Under the pieces are notes generated by a model that had not been told where the DNA came from, did not search any database, and worked only from the letters and a program-made list of their open reading frames with translations. 63,443 nucleotides of DNA, taken from assembly GCA_002428525.1 (NCBI GenBank), contig DIWU01000035.1:1-63443 (forward strand). The letters are read 5' to 3'. A program made the position numbers and the translations under genes. This DNA is from a bacterium UBP14_UBA6098. Its GTDB lineage: Bacteria; UBP14; UBA6098. The first letter of the stretch is position 1. Each line of letters begins with the position of its first letter. Of the stretch, positions 1-8,416 are shown in pieces.

Positions 1-68
1 ATACACACAATATGTTACAAACTCATAACCAAAGATCGATTTAATCCCTTCTCCGAGTGACAACCCTC

Positions 69-209
69 GGGGCGTCGGCCGCGCATGCGCGGGCCGTCGG
101 GCCGGAAGACGATCCCGAGTTCCGGCGCGCCTTCTATTCCGGCCCGACGGCGATAACCGTCCTCAGGGGAAAGCTCGCTTTCCCCTGAAGGCGGTTATCC
201 CGACGCCCC
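69..209. repeat. Cloverleaf-like structured intergenic element, copy A
   Basis: A 141-bp element closed by a perfect 9-bp inverted repeat (GGGGCGTCG at 69-77, CGACGCCCC at 201-209). Inside are three hairpins in order: a 14-nt palindrome CCGCGCATGCGCGG (79-92), a 15-bp perfect stem (93-107 with 137-151) with a 29-nt loop, and a two-part stem (152-159 with 192-199, then 163-173 with 178-188) capped by CTCG. Copy B at 36651-36787 shares most stem sequence but changes both arms of other stems together. No ORF and no T-tract. I do not recognise the family; function unknown. Confidence 0.75.
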
Positions 210-253
210 TTTGTTTGCATAATTTGAATCTCGGCAAATGGGAAATTTATCCT

Positions 254-281
254 TTGCGAAAACTTGCTTCATTTGTATTAT
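254..281 (+). promoter_or_regulatory. Possible promoter of the manC operon
   Basis: TTGCGA (254-259), a 16-nt spacer and TATTAT (276-281) lie about 37 nt upstream of the manC start. A GGAGAG ribosome-binding site follows near 304. The -35 box is a weak match, so this is tentative. Confidence 0.4.
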
Positions 282-317
282 GTATAGATACTACTAAAAA
301 GACGGAGAGTTTGGACT

Positions 318-1400
318 ATGGATAATTTCGCGGTAATACTTGCGGGGGGGCGTGGCGAGCGCTTTTGGCCGGCGAGCCGTTTCAAGAGACCTAAACAGCT
401 TTTGAAGCTGATCTCGAACAAGACTATGCTCGAGGAGACTATTTCCCGGGTGGAGACCTTGGTTTCACAGGATAATATCATCATCCTGACGGGGGAGCAC
501 CTCAAGGAGCTGATAATTAGCGAGATAGGGCCTTTGGAGGAGCGCAACTTCCTGATCGAGCCGGTGGGCCGAAACACCGCTCCGGCTATAGGTTTCGCGG
601 CGGCGAGGATTATCGCTTCCCACGGCGACGGCATTATGTTTGTTCTTTCGTCGGATCATCTGATTCGGCCGGTGGCGACATTCATTGAAGCGCTCGAGGC
701 CGCAAAGGCGACTGCGGAGGAAAATGATATTCTCATGCTCATCGGTATCGAACCGAGCCGACCGGAAACCAGTTACGGCTATATCGAGATCGGCGACGAG
801 ACGAGCCGAACCAACGGGTTCACGGCCTTCAATGTCGAGTCCTTCAAGGAGAAGCCCAATCACCTGACCGCACAGGAGTATTACCTCGACAATAAACACC
901 TTTGGAATTCGGGCATCTTCGTATGGCGCGCCACCCGAATTTTCGAGGAGATCGGCAAATATCTGCCCGAACTTCACAGCGTCCTTATGCGCTATATCGA
1001 AGTGGTGGGAACTCCCTCGGAGCGCGCCTTTTTGGATTCGGAGTTCGAAAAGTTAGTCCCGATCAGTATCGACTACGGTGTTCTCGAGAAATCCGACAGG
1101 GTCGGAGTCCTTCGCGCAAAATTCACTTGGGACGATGTCGGCGACTACGGCGCCCTCGAGCGCATCTTGCCGAAAAACTACGACGGCAATGTCTCCTCCG
1201 GCGAGGACACCCTCGCCGTCGATACCTATGAAACGACCATCCTGAACGATTCCGAGGGCGCGGTCATCGCCTTCGGAGTCAGCGACTTGGTCATTGTCCG
1301 CGAGAGCGATGTCGTCCTCGTGCTTCACAAAACGAGAATACCTCAGATTCGCGAGCTACTCGAAAAAGTCAAGAATGAAGGCATGGAGAAATATCTATGA
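318..1400 (+). CDS. manC: Mannose-1-phosphate guanylyltransferase
   Basis: 360-aa nucleotidyltransferase that makes GDP-mannose from mannose-1-phosphate and GTP in the cytosol, feeding surface-glycan synthesis. The signature loop GGRGERFWPASR (about residues 10-21) followed by PKQ, and an EPVGRNTAPAIG motif near residue 80, are typical of the GMP/ManC family. The length fits the single-domain form, without the C-terminal phosphomannose isomerase half of longer ManC proteins. The ATG at 318 has a GGAGAG site upstream. The stop overlaps the next start (ATGA), so this is the first gene of a tight operon. The polysaccharide cluster at 57.6-63 kb is a plausible user of the product. Specificity for mannose is assigned by family only. 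Confidence 0.88.
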   Translation: MDNFAVILAGGRGERFWPASRFKRPKQLLKLISNKTMLEETISRVETLVSQDNIIILTGEHLKELIISEIGPLEERNFLIEPVGRNTAPAIGFAAARIIASHGDGIMFVLSSDHLIRPVATFIEALEAAKATAEENDILMLIGIEPSRPETSYGYIEIGDETSRTNGFTAFNVESFKEKPNHLTAQEYYLDNKHLWNSGIFVWRATRIFEEIGKYLPELHSVLMRYIEVVGTPSERAFLDSEFEKLVPISIDYGVLEKSDRVGVLRAKFTWDDVGDYGALERILPKNYDGNVSSGEDTLAVDTYETTILNDSEGAVIAFGVSDLVIVRESDVVLVLHKTRIPQIRELLEKVKNEGMEKYL

Positions 1401-1891
1401 TGAAAATCCTCGTCGCCGCCCAAACAATGCTACTTTTCGCCGCGGGATGCGCATTCTTTCCCAAGGCAAACATCGGCGAAAGCCGCCGCCCCGAAAGCTC
1501 CGAGCCCCAACAGGTTGTTGTGCCGGAGGCGCTGGAGGTCCCGCCGGTCGTGGTCGATCCGCGAAGCGAGCCTCATAAGCCGATCGAGTATTCATCCTTG
1601 GCCGACCAGTATATCCCCTCAGAAAAACCGATTGAGGGCGAACTCATCCGCGGCTTCCGCGTTCAGCTATTCACAACAAAAAGCACCGCCGCCGCCGACA
1701 GCTTCGCCACAAAGGCCTCGGGCGCTCTCGATGTAAAAGTCTATACTGTTTACGAGCCGCCCTACTATAAGGTCCGCGCCGGCGATTTCGTCGATCAGTT
1801 CGAGGCCGCGGAGGCCGAGAAGAAGATTAAATCGAAGGGCTTTGAAACCTTCATAGTCCGCGATATAATCTCCACCGGCGGTGAGGATTGA
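1397..1891 (+). CDS. SPOR-domain lipoprotein
   Basis: 164-aa protein with a lipoprotein signal (hydrophobic stretch ending LFAAGC, lipidated Cys about residue 18), a Pro/Glu-rich linker, and a C-terminal SPOR domain (about residues 88-155: GFRVQLFTTKS, then YYKVRAGDF). SPOR domains bind peptidoglycan stripped of stem peptides, usually at division sites, so the protein probably links a membrane to the wall in the periplasm. It overlaps manC by 4 nt and the next gene by 4 nt. Two adjacent ATGs (1397, 1400) are possible starts. Its specific role cannot be told from sequence. Confidence 0.8.
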   Translation: MMKILVAAQTMLLFAAGCAFFPKANIGESRRPESSEPQQVVVPEALEVPPVVVDPRSEPHKPIEYSSLADQYIPSEKPIEGELIRGFRVQLFTTKSTAAADSFATKASGALDVKVYTVYEPPYYKVRAGDFVDQFEAAEAEKKIKSKGFETFIVRDIISTGGED

Positions 1892-2556
1892 TCTACCTCG
1901 AGATCGACCCGTTCCACCCGCCGGAGAGCGTGATCGAAACCGCCGGTGGGATTGTGAAAGAGGGCGGTGTTATTTGCTATCCCACCGAAACGCTTTACGG
2001 CCTCGGTGGAAATGCCCTGTCGTCTTCGGTAATTCGCAAGGTCAACCGCGCGAAGGGCCGCCCCGAGAACGAGCCTTGCATCATGCTCATCGATAAATCC
2101 GACGCCGAGAACTGGATCAAACGCTTCGATACGCTGAAACGCCTCATCGACCTGTATTGGCCCGGCCCGTTGACACTCGTCGTCGAACCGGCGCGAACAG
2201 ACGACCTTCCGGAGGAGATACTCGGCCCCGGCGGAGGATTAGCCCTCAGGGCCGCCTCCCTGCCGCTCGATTTGGCACTTATTCGAAAATCCGGAATGCC
2301 GATTCTCTCCACCAGCGCCAACCGCTCCGGCGAGCCCCCTCGAACAACGCTCGAAGGCGCTCGCGAATGGCTCGAGACCTTTTGCGATATTGTCCTCGAC
2401 AGCGACAAAATATACTCCAAAGGCCCCTCGACGATTATCGATGTCCGAGAATTCCCCGAAAAAATACATGTCCTCAGAGAAGGCGCAATCTCGATTCGAG
2501 CTATTCAAGAGGATTTTCCAACTACGGAGTTTCGCTTTGCAAGAAAGAATAATTAG
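1888..2556 (+). CDS. tsaC: Threonylcarbamoyl-AMP synthase (Sua5/YciO/YrdC family)
   Basis: 222-aa member of the YrdC fold. It makes threonylcarbamoyl-AMP from threonine, bicarbonate and ATP, the first step of t6A37 tRNA modification. The signature PTETLYGLGGNA (about residues 31-42) and KGRPENEP (about 52-59) form the nucleotide-binding cavity. The length is that of the short TsaC/YrdC form, without the extra Sua5 domain. Translation appears to start at TTG 1888, inside the overlap TTGA with the preceding stop, a pattern seen again at mcsB. TsaB, TsaD and TsaE partners are not in this window. Confidence 0.87.
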   Translation: MIYLEIDPFHPPESVIETAGGIVKEGGVICYPTETLYGLGGNALSSSVIRKVNRAKGRPENEPCIMLIDKSDAENWIKRFDTLKRLIDLYWPGPLTLVVEPARTDDLPEEILGPGGGLALRAASLPLDLALIRKSGMPILSTSANRSGEPPRTTLEGAREWLETFCDIVLDSDKIYSKGPSTIIDVREFPEKIHVLREGAISIRAIQEDFPTTEFRFARKNN

Positions 2557-2995
2557 GGTGCTTTTCGTATGCTCGGGGAATACCTGCCGCTCGCCGATGG
2601 CCGAGGGGATCGCAATAAGGATCGTTAGAGAGCGCAATCTGCACTTCGTCTTCGATTCGGCCGGAACCTTAGGACTCGTGGGTTTGCCTCCGACAGCCGA
2701 GGCGATTATCGCCGCCCGGGAGCGCGGTGCGGATATTGAAGCCCACCAAAGCAAAGCCCTCACCCCTTCGGCGATTTGCGCGGCGGATTTTGTTATTGGC
2801 ATGGAATATGCGCATTTGGAAAGCGTTAAAGCTTTATGCCCCTCGGGCAAGCGAGCGATGCTTCTCGATGTCGGCGAGATCGAAGACCCTATCGGGAAAG
2901 GCCTCGAATGCTATCGAGCCGTGGCGTTGAAGATCGAAACGCGCCTCGAACAAATACTAAGCGAGCTTCACAATGAAAAAATTATTCAAAAATAA
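2537..2995 (+). CDS. Low-molecular-weight protein-tyrosine phosphatase family
   Basis: About 152 aa. The N-terminal P-loop VCSGNTCRSPMAEG carries the CX5R(S/T) signature of low-Mr phosphatases and arsenate-reductase-like relatives, and the C-terminal half has an EDPIGKG segment where the family's catalytic Asp (DP) lies. The open frame extends upstream to 2390 inside tsaC, but homologues begin just before the P-loop, so I choose TTG 2537; GTG 2558 is the alternative. In this setting it could dephosphorylate phosphotyrosine or, given the McsA/McsB relatives at 18.7-20.2 kb, phosphoarginine as YwlE does. That link is inference. Confidence 0.82.
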   Translation: MQERIIRVLFVCSGNTCRSPMAEGIAIRIVRERNLHFVFDSAGTLGLVGLPPTAEAIIAARERGADIEAHQSKALTPSAICAADFVIGMEYAHLESVKALCPSGKRAMLLDVGEIEDPIGKGLECYRAVALKIETRLEQILSELHNEKIIQK

Positions 2996-3773
2996 AGCCA
3001 TTCTGCTACTCGTGGCCGCGAGCCTCTTCGCGAAGGTCGAAAAGGACCCCGAAAAGGCGGCGCTCGCGCTTCGCGCCCTCGATTCCGTCGAAATCCCCGA
3101 GCCGGTTTATACCGACGCCTTCGCCCCGGGAGAGGAGCTGACCTTCTCCGTCGATTACGGCTTTGTCAACGCCGGCTGGGCGAAGATGTCCGTCCTGTCT
3201 ATCGTGGAATATAACCACAGACCTGCCTATTATTTCGAAACCAAGGCCGGAACGAACAAATCCTTCTCGGTGGTCTTCAAGGTCGAGGATAGGGTCGAAT
3301 CGCTACTCGACACCGAGTTTTTCCATTCGCTTCGCCACGAAAAACACCTCTCCGAGGGAAAATACCGCTCGAACCGTTGGTTCACCTTCGACCAAAACAA
3401 AAACCGCGCAAAAAGCAAAGACTACGATGTCGAAACCTACCCGAACGTCCTCGATGTCCTCTCGGCGTTCTATTATACGCGCACTCTCGAGCTGATTCCC
3501 GGCGATACCCTTTTCCTCCCGAACCATACCGACGGCAAGAACTACCCCATACGCGTCGCGGTTCTTCGGAAAGAAAGCGTCGAGGTGCCGGCCGGAAAGT
3601 TCGATTGCATCGTGATCGAGCCGATACTGAGCGCCCCGGGGATCTTCGAGCACAAGGGCAATGTCTTCATTTGGCTCACCGACGACGGCCGCAGAATGCC
3701 TGTGCTGATGAAAACGAAGATAGTCATCGGGCATATCAGCGCAAGCCTCGTGGAATACAAACTTCCGAATTAG
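2973..3773 (+). CDS. DUF3108 family exported protein
   Basis: 266 aa with a short N-terminal signal peptide (KKLFKNKAILLLVAASLFA). The mature part matches the DUF3108 pattern: FAPGEELTFSVDYGFVNAGWAKM near residue 50, a central region rich in beta-strands, and a C-terminal segment GNVFIWLTDDGRRMPVLMKT. Members are periplasmic or outer-membrane-associated beta-rich proteins of unknown biochemical function, often near envelope genes. It overlaps the phosphatase gene by 23 nt and ends the operon, with a new promoter following. Confidence 0.75.
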   Translation: MKKLFKNKAILLLVAASLFAKVEKDPEKAALALRALDSVEIPEPVYTDAFAPGEELTFSVDYGFVNAGWAKMSVLSIVEYNHRPAYYFETKAGTNKSFSVVFKVEDRVESLLDTEFFHSLRHEKHLSEGKYRSNRWFTFDQNKNRAKSKDYDVETYPNVLDVLSAFYYTRTLELIPGDTLFLPNHTDGKNYPIRVAVLRKESVEVPAGKFDCIVIEPILSAPGIFEHKGNVFIWLTDDGRRMPVLMKTKIVIGHISASLVEYKLPN

Positions 3774-3775
3774 GC

Positions 3776-3803
3776 TTGAAATTAGTATTTTTTTCGATAT
3801 TAT
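3776..3803 (+). promoter_or_regulatory. Promoter of the pilin-like gene
   Basis: TTGAAA (3776-3781), 16-nt spacer, TATTAT (3798-3803). It lies directly after the DUF3108 stop and about 41 nt before the pilin start. The interleaved CGATA...TATCG arms could also form a small hairpin. Confidence 0.5.
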
Positions 3804-3844
3804 AGTATCGAAGGCGCAAATGAATTATAAAGACCAGCACAGTC

Positions 3845-4372
3845 ATGGCAAACACAAAAGCAAATAAAAAAGGCGTTTTGGGTATTACTCTTATCGAGCT
3901 GATGATCGTATTGGTCATTATCGGCGTCCTCGCGTCCCTCGCAATCGTCCGCTTCAATGTCGCGACCAAGAAAGCCAAAGTCAAAGAGGCCGCGCTTATG
4001 CTGGCCTACCTTTGGGATATTCAATACGAGTATTATGTCGCCAACGGTCAGTTTATATGTCAAGAATACTATTGGCCGATAATATTCGAGGCCAACCTCG
4101 GCTTCCGTTGGTTCGACGACCAAAACGAAGTAATGCGTAAAAAATTGAACTATTCCCCGCCATCGAATAAGACCCGTTTTTGGTATATAAGCCAATATTA
4201 CGGCGGCTCGGGCGGTTCCGGAATGATTACCTACGCATACCCGAAGGTCACAGGGGATTTTATCCGCTGGAAGGATAGCGAAGTGGACAACACCCTCGCC
4301 GGGATCACGCTCGCAGTCGATAACGACCGGACCATCTACGTTTACGGTTTCGGCAACCGCGAAACACTGTAG
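3845..4372 (+). CDS. Type IV pilin-like / pseudopilin protein
   Basis: 175 aa with a class III signal: basic leader ending at Gly13, then ITLIELMIVLVIIGVLASLAI, with the conserved Glu at +5 (Glu18). Prepilin peptidase would cleave after Gly13. Ile at mature position 1 is less usual than Phe or Met. The C-terminal part is rich in Tyr, Trp and Gly (YGGSGGSGM near residue 120) and matches no domain I recognise. It is a single-gene unit with its own promoter and terminator, about 1.8 kb from the convergent pilMNOPQ operon, so it may be a substrate or minor pilin of that machine. Confidence 0.8.
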   Translation: MANTKANKKGVLGITLIELMIVLVIIGVLASLAIVRFNVATKKAKVKEAALMLAYLWDIQYEYYVANGQFICQEYYWPIIFEANLGFRWFDDQNEVMRKKLNYSPPSNKTRFWYISQYYGGSGGSGMITYAYPKVTGDFIRWKDSEVDNTLAGITLAVDNDRTIYVYGFGNRETL

Positions 4373-4396
4373 TGCTCGAAAACGTGTAACTGCCCC

Positions 4397-4432
4397 GAAT
4401 TTCCCGATAAGGGAAATTCAGTTAGTTTTTTT
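4397..4432 (+). terminator. Rho-independent terminator after the pilin-like gene
   Basis: Perfect 9-bp stem GAATTTCCC / GGGAAATTC (4397-4405 with 4411-4419), loop GATAA, then a T-rich run at 4426-4432. Confidence 0.75.
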
Positions 4433-4475
4433 CTCAGGATAACACTCCCTTTCCATTGTCTCAAAGTAGGTTCAA

Positions 4476-4715
4476 ATGATTAAATGGGCAATTATAATCG
4501 GCGCTCTCGCCGTATTCGAGATACTCGGATTGATTTCCGACTTCCCCGAGGATTACCTTTTCGTTCCACCGCTTTTAATTCTTCTTTCTGTTCTCGCAAT
4601 GCTTTATCGTGTTTACAGCAAAATCAAACAGGGCGAGCGCGAGAAGCTCAAGAGGGAACTCGACAATCTCCGCAACAAGATGGAATCCTCCCCTGAATAT
4701 TCCGAGAAGCAATGA
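4476..4715 (+). CDS. Small membrane protein, unknown function
   Basis: 79 aa. Two hydrophobic segments (about residues 4-20 and 29-45) form a hairpin in the membrane, followed by a charged coiled-coil-like tail (about 46-72, KIKQGEREKLKRELDNLRNKM). No family recognised. Its stop overlaps the kdsA start by 4 nt (ATGA), so it is translationally coupled to KdsA; a role in envelope or LPS biosynthesis is guilt by association only. Confidence 0.65.
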   Translation: MIKWAIIIGALAVFEILGLISDFPEDYLFVPPLLILLSVLAMLYRVYSKIKQGEREKLKRELDNLRNKMESSPEYSEKQ

Positions 4716-5533
4716 TCGAGCTACGAACAACCTCGAGAGAGGTCTTTATCGGTAATATCTCTGTCGGTGGAGGCGGTCCTTGGGCGCTTATCGCCGGCCC
4801 GTGCGCTATCGAGGACGAAGGGCAGGCCCTCAGAACCGCCGAGGAGATCGCCTTAATTTGCGCGCGGCTGAATATCCCCTTCATCTATAAATCCAGCTAC
4901 GACAAGGCCAACCGTCTTTCGGCGGCCTCCGCCCGTGGTGTCGGCCTCGAACGAGGCCTCGATATTCTCGGGCACATCCGAAGCGAGGTCGGAGTGCCGG
5001 TTTTGACAGATATTCACTCCCCCGAGGAGGTTCCCGCGGTCGCCGAGGTCGTCGATTGCCTTCAGATTCCGGCATTCCTTTGCCGACAAACCGATCTTAC
5101 TATCGCGGCGGCCAAAACCGGCCTGCCGGTGAATATTAAAAAAGGCCAATTCCTCGCGCCGGAGGATATGATTCCCATCGCGCAAAAGGTCTCCTCGGTC
5201 GGAACGGGCGGTGTCCTGCTTACCGAGCGGGGAAGCTCATTCGGTTATCACAATCTGGTGGTCGATTTTCGGGGGATCCCGATAATGTCGCGCTCCGGCT
5301 GGCCTGTCGTGATGGATGTCACGCACAGCCTTCAGCGCCCCGGCGGCGAGGGCAACTCGAGCGGCGGCGATAGGGAATTTGCGCCGCATATCGCCTCGGC
5401 CGCATTAGCCCTCGGTGTCGATGCCCTATTTATTGAAATCCACCCCGATCCGGAAAGCGCCATCTCGGATAAAAAAACCCAGTGGCCCCTTTCGAGGGCT
5501 TTGGAATTGCTTGAGTTTCTGAAGAGGTATTAA
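4712..5533 (+). CDS. kdsA: 3-deoxy-8-phosphooctulonate (KDO-8-P) synthase
   Basis: 273 aa. Condenses phosphoenolpyruvate with arabinose-5-phosphate to KDO-8-P, committing to LPS inner-core synthesis. Family signatures are complete: IAGPC (27-31), KSSYDKANR, IPAFLCRQTDL, VNIKKGQFLAPEDM, LTERGSSFGYHNLVVDFR and the C-terminal EIHPDPE. Cys31 in IAGPC occupies the metal-ligand position of metal-dependent enzymes such as Aquifex KdsA; E. coli has Asn there, so this enzyme should need a divalent metal. Presence of kdsA implies a KDO-containing outer membrane. It converges on recR with only 2 bp between the stops. Confidence 0.92.
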   Translation: MIELRTTSREVFIGNISVGGGGPWALIAGPCAIEDEGQALRTAEEIALICARLNIPFIYKSSYDKANRLSAASARGVGLERGLDILGHIRSEVGVPVLTDIHSPEEVPAVAEVVDCLQIPAFLCRQTDLTIAAAKTGLPVNIKKGQFLAPEDMIPIAQKVSSVGTGGVLLTERGSSFGYHNLVVDFRGIPIMSRSGWPVVMDVTHSLQRPGGEGNSSGGDREFAPHIASAALALGVDALFIEIHPDPESAISDKKTQWPLSRALELLEFLKRY

Positions 5534-5535
5534 GC

Positions 5536-6144
5536 CTATTTTTGCGGAACTCTGTTCTCGATTGCCCTTGCCAGCGTGGATTTATCCGCGAATTCGAGGT
5601 CGCCGCCGACCGGAAGTCCCCTTGCGATACGCGTCACCTCTACACCAAACCTTGCGACAAGCCGCGCGATGAACATTGCTGTAGTATCGCCCTCGGCGGT
5701 GGGATTTGTCGCGAGAATTACTTCTTCGACTCCACCCTCGCCGACCCTCGCGACAAGCGAATCGAGGTTTAGCTCATCCGGCCCGATCCCCGAGAGCGGA
5801 TCAAGAACACCGCCGAGAACATGATAAACCCCGCAATAACTGCCCGAGGCCTCGATAGCGAGGAGATCGGAAATCTCCTCGACGACACAGATCATCCTTT
5901 TTTGACGCGAGTTGTCTTTACATATCCCACAAGGATCTGTTTCGGATATCGCACCGCATATACTGCAAAAACGGACATTATCGACGAAATCGTTCAGCGC
6001 TTTCGCAAGTGCCCTAGCGTCATCGGGCGGCTTATGAAGTATATGGAACGCTATTCTACGGGCACTTCTGCGCCCTATCCCCGGAAGGCGGGAAAGCTCG
6101 TCTATGAGGTTCTCGAGTATAATCGGCGTTCCGGACATCATCAC
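5536..6144 (-). CDS. recR: Recombination mediator RecR
   Basis: About 202 aa. Helix-hairpin-helix region (LSRLPGIGRRSARRIAFHIL, about 18-37), a four-Cys zinc finger (CSICG...CGIC, about 59-75), Toprim domain (ICVVEEISDLLAIEASG, then YHVLGGVLDPLSGIGP) and a C-terminal GLPVGGDLEFADKSTLARA Walker-B-like segment. RecR acts with RecF/RecO to load RecA at gapped DNA. Three consecutive Met codons leave the start uncertain by two residues. It overlaps the pilQ stop by 4 nt and is the last gene of the pilus operon, which is not its usual company (dnaX/ybaB). Confidence 0.93.
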   Translation of the reverse strand: MMMSGTPIILENLIDELSRLPGIGRRSARRIAFHILHKPPDDARALAKALNDFVDNVRFCSICGAISETDPCGICKDNSRQKRMICVVEEISDLLAIEASGSYCGVYHVLGGVLDPLSGIGPDELNLDSLVARVGEGGVEEVILATNPTAEGDTTAMFIARLVARFGVEVTRIARGLPVGGDLEFADKSTLARAIENRVPQK

Positions 6145-7490
6145 TCCGCAGTTATTCCCTCGGGGACTATAGTATATGGTGTAACGAAAATAACCAATTC
6201 CGACTCGGTGGCTTGGTCCTGCTCGTAGCGGAAGAGCCTGCCCAATAGCGGGATATCCTTTAAAACCGGAACTCCGCGCATAAGTTTCTTAGTATCTTGC
6301 GTTGAAAGGCCACCGATAACCAGCGCGCCGCCGTCGTCGATGATGACATTGGTCTTCGCCCAGCGGGAAACAATGCTGTATCCGGAGGTCGAGGGCTGGT
6401 AGGAGTTGCGCTCGATATAAAGCTCCAGCGCGACTCTGCCGAGGCTCGTGATATGCGGCCTGACCCGCAGCGTGACACCGACATCGTAGAGCGTCGTGAC
6501 GACATTACCGGCCTCGTCAACTGTGTTGATCGGGATCTTTACACCCGACATGATCTCGGCCTCTTGGTTGTCCAACGTAACGATCTCCGGGTTATCTACG
6601 ATCTTGCCCCTGTTGTTCGAGGTGAGCGCGGCGATCGAAACCCCGATGTCGTAATCGCCGGAGATGATTCCCCATCTAAATGCACCGAGCTGGTCGGTCA
6701 CGCCGATCTCTTGGGCGCGAACCCCGAGGCTGACATACTGGTCGTTCGGCGGAATATTGCCTGTTCGCCCGCTGGTGGCTATCCCCTGAGACACTCCGGC
6801 ACCGATCTCCCATGCGACACCGAGCTGGTCGAGCAGGTCTTTGTCAACATTGAGTATCTTCGCGGAGACTCGGATCTGCGGCGTTTCGGTGTCGAGATAG
6901 GTAATCAGGCTCTCCACCCTCGCGAAGATTTCCGGGATGTCGTTGATAACAACCGAGTTAGTCCGGCCGTCAACAACGAGTCGGCCGCGATCGGTCAACG
7001 CCCCGCGAAGAACATCGGCCATCGCGTTGGCGTCGGCGTAACTAAGCGGAAAGATCTGAGTATCGCGCGGAATAAGGGATTGTTTCGAGTATTGATAATC
7101 GCGTTCGTCGAGAATATCCTTGCGGTAATCCGCAAGGCGCATAGCCCTGAAGGTGTTGCCCTCTTGAATAAGGGTCAAACTGAATGTGTTGATTATACTT
7201 TGAAACGCGGTCGCCCAAGTGACATTCCGGAGTTTGAGATCGACTGTTCCCTGAATTCGGCTATCGATAATGATGTTTATATCGCCGGTTTCAGCAAAAA
7301 AGTTCACCACCGCTTTGATATCGGCGGCTTGGAAAACTATCTGTGGGAAGACTCTATCGCCGTGGGGGGAAATCCTGCTCGCGTCGGTGACACCCTCCTC
7401 GAGTTTTTTAAGGAAGCTATATCCGGCCTCCTGAGTGACCAAACTCGAAGCCACGGCGAAAATTAAAAGTATGATTATTCGCCTTTTCAT
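6141..7490 (-). CDS. pilQ: Type IV pilus secretin PilQ
   Basis: 449 aa with a signal peptide. An STN/N0 domain (about 45-125, FQAADIKAVVNFFAETGDINIIID), a NolW/N1 repeat (about 145-215) and the secretin core (about 250-440, with NPEIVTLDNQEAEI, VGVTLRVRPHI and VPVLKDIPLLGRLF). Secretins form the outer-membrane gate for the pilus. It is much shorter than proteobacterial PilQ (over 600 aa) because the N-terminal AMIN domains are missing; one AMIN domain instead sits in the neighbouring gene product. Overlaps flank it on both sides. Confidence 0.92.
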   Translation of the reverse strand: MKRRIIILLIFAVASSLVTQEAGYSFLKKLEEGVTDASRISPHGDRVFPQIVFQAADIKAVVNFFAETGDINIIIDSRIQGTVDLKLRNVTWATAFQSIINTFSLTLIQEGNTFRAMRLADYRKDILDERDYQYSKQSLIPRDTQIFPLSYADANAMADVLRGALTDRGRLVVDGRTNSVVINDIPEIFARVESLITYLDTETPQIRVSAKILNVDKDLLDQLGVAWEIGAGVSQGIATSGRTGNIPPNDQYVSLGVRAQEIGVTDQLGAFRWGIISGDYDIGVSIAALTSNNRGKIVDNPEIVTLDNQEAEIMSGVKIPINTVDEAGNVVTTLYDVGVTLRVRPHITSLGRVALELYIERNSYQPSTSGYSIVSRWAKTNVIIDDGGALVIGGLSTQDTKKLMRGVPVLKDIPLLGRLFRYEQDQATESELVIFVTPYTIVPEGITAE

Positions 7491-8416
7491 CGGTTAAAAA
7501 CCTCCTTGGGCAGTGTCAGCACAACCTGTCTGATAACCCCGAATTCCTCGATATTGAATGTAATTGTCGAATCGGTGACCGAATCGACAATCCCGCCCTT
7601 AATACTGTCGCCGGTTCCGAGAATATAGCCCCAGCCTCGGGCGTCCTGAAGGATAGCTATCTTATCAATCCCCCTGCCCGCGACAATTCCTACAATTTTA
7701 AGGTCTTCGACAATCGGGAAGGCCTCCTCGCCGATCTTCGACTCCGTTGCGGGCTTTGCCACAACGAAGGGATCGGGTTTATCCCATCCGCGATAGATCA
7801 CCAGCGGCCTGATATAGCTCGCCCCCCCGCCGAGTGAGTCCCCGGCGATAAACGCCCTTTGAACGGGATACTCGTTTTCCTCGGGGGTTTTTTCAGCGGG
7901 CGTTTCCGCGGGTGATTGAGGTGTCGGCTTAGCCCCCGGAGGCGGTTCGGAGATTGTTGGCTCGGTCGTTTCTTTCTTCGGAACGGCGGGTGAGGCGGGA
8001 GTCGCCCTCGCGATCGACCATTCGGGGAAGGCCGGATATCCCGGAGTGGGGATTATCGCCTTACCGAAGCGCGGCCCCTCGCCGGTTTGCACCTCTCCAA
8101 CCGGTTCGGCGAGGACGAGAACTATCCTCGTTATCGGCGGCGAGGACTGGAACTGAGCGGTTCTCAGCTCCATAACGATCCCCTGCGGCAGGGGGGGAAG
8201 GTCTTTATCCTTCAACCTGTGCACACCGCCGATCAAATCGACGATAATTCGGTCGGGGTTTTGAAGCCTCGCGGTTTTAACAGTCGCCGGCCCGGAGGTC
8301 AACGCCTCGACCACCGTGTTGTCGCCCTCGCGATAGAGCTTGAGGCCGACCACATCGTAGTCCGCGGCCGCGGCGCAAAGGCAAAGAATAGCCGTTATGA
8401 ATAATACCTTTTTCAT
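7487..8416 (-). CDS. AMIN-domain protein with PilP-like C-terminus
   Basis: 309 aa. Signal peptide (about 1-18), an AMIN domain (about 20-115, LYREGDNTVVEALTSGPA, PDRIIVDLIGGVHRL, TRIVLVLAEP), a Pro/Thr-rich linker (about 130-190) and a C-terminal PilP-like beta domain (about 235-305, LKIVGIVAGRGIDKIAILQDA, then GYILGTGDSI). AMIN domains bind peptidoglycan; PilP normally connects the inner-membrane PilMNO complex with the secretin. The combination suggests one protein anchoring the channel to the wall and to PilO. It is the fourth gene of the pil operon. Confidence 0.85.
   Translation of the reverse strand: MKKVLFITAILCLCAAAADYDVVGLKLYREGDNTVVEALTSGPATVKTARLQNPDRIIVDLIGGVHRLKDKDLPPLPQGIVMELRTAQFQSSPPITRIVLVLAEPVGEVQTGEGPRFGKAIIPTPGYPAFPEWSIARATPASPAVPKKETTEPTISEPPPGAKPTPQSPAETPAEKTPEENEYPVQRAFIAGDSLGGGASYIRPLVIYRGWDKPDPFVVAKPATESKIGEEAFPIVEDLKIVGIVAGRGIDKIAILQDARGWGYILGTGDSIKGGIVDSVTDSTITFNIEEFGVIRQVVLTLPKEVFNR

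Noticed and set aside
69..209. Rho-independent terminator or known riboswitch
   Set aside because: Copy A has several GC-rich helices but no T-tract and none of the core sequences of riboswitch classes I know.
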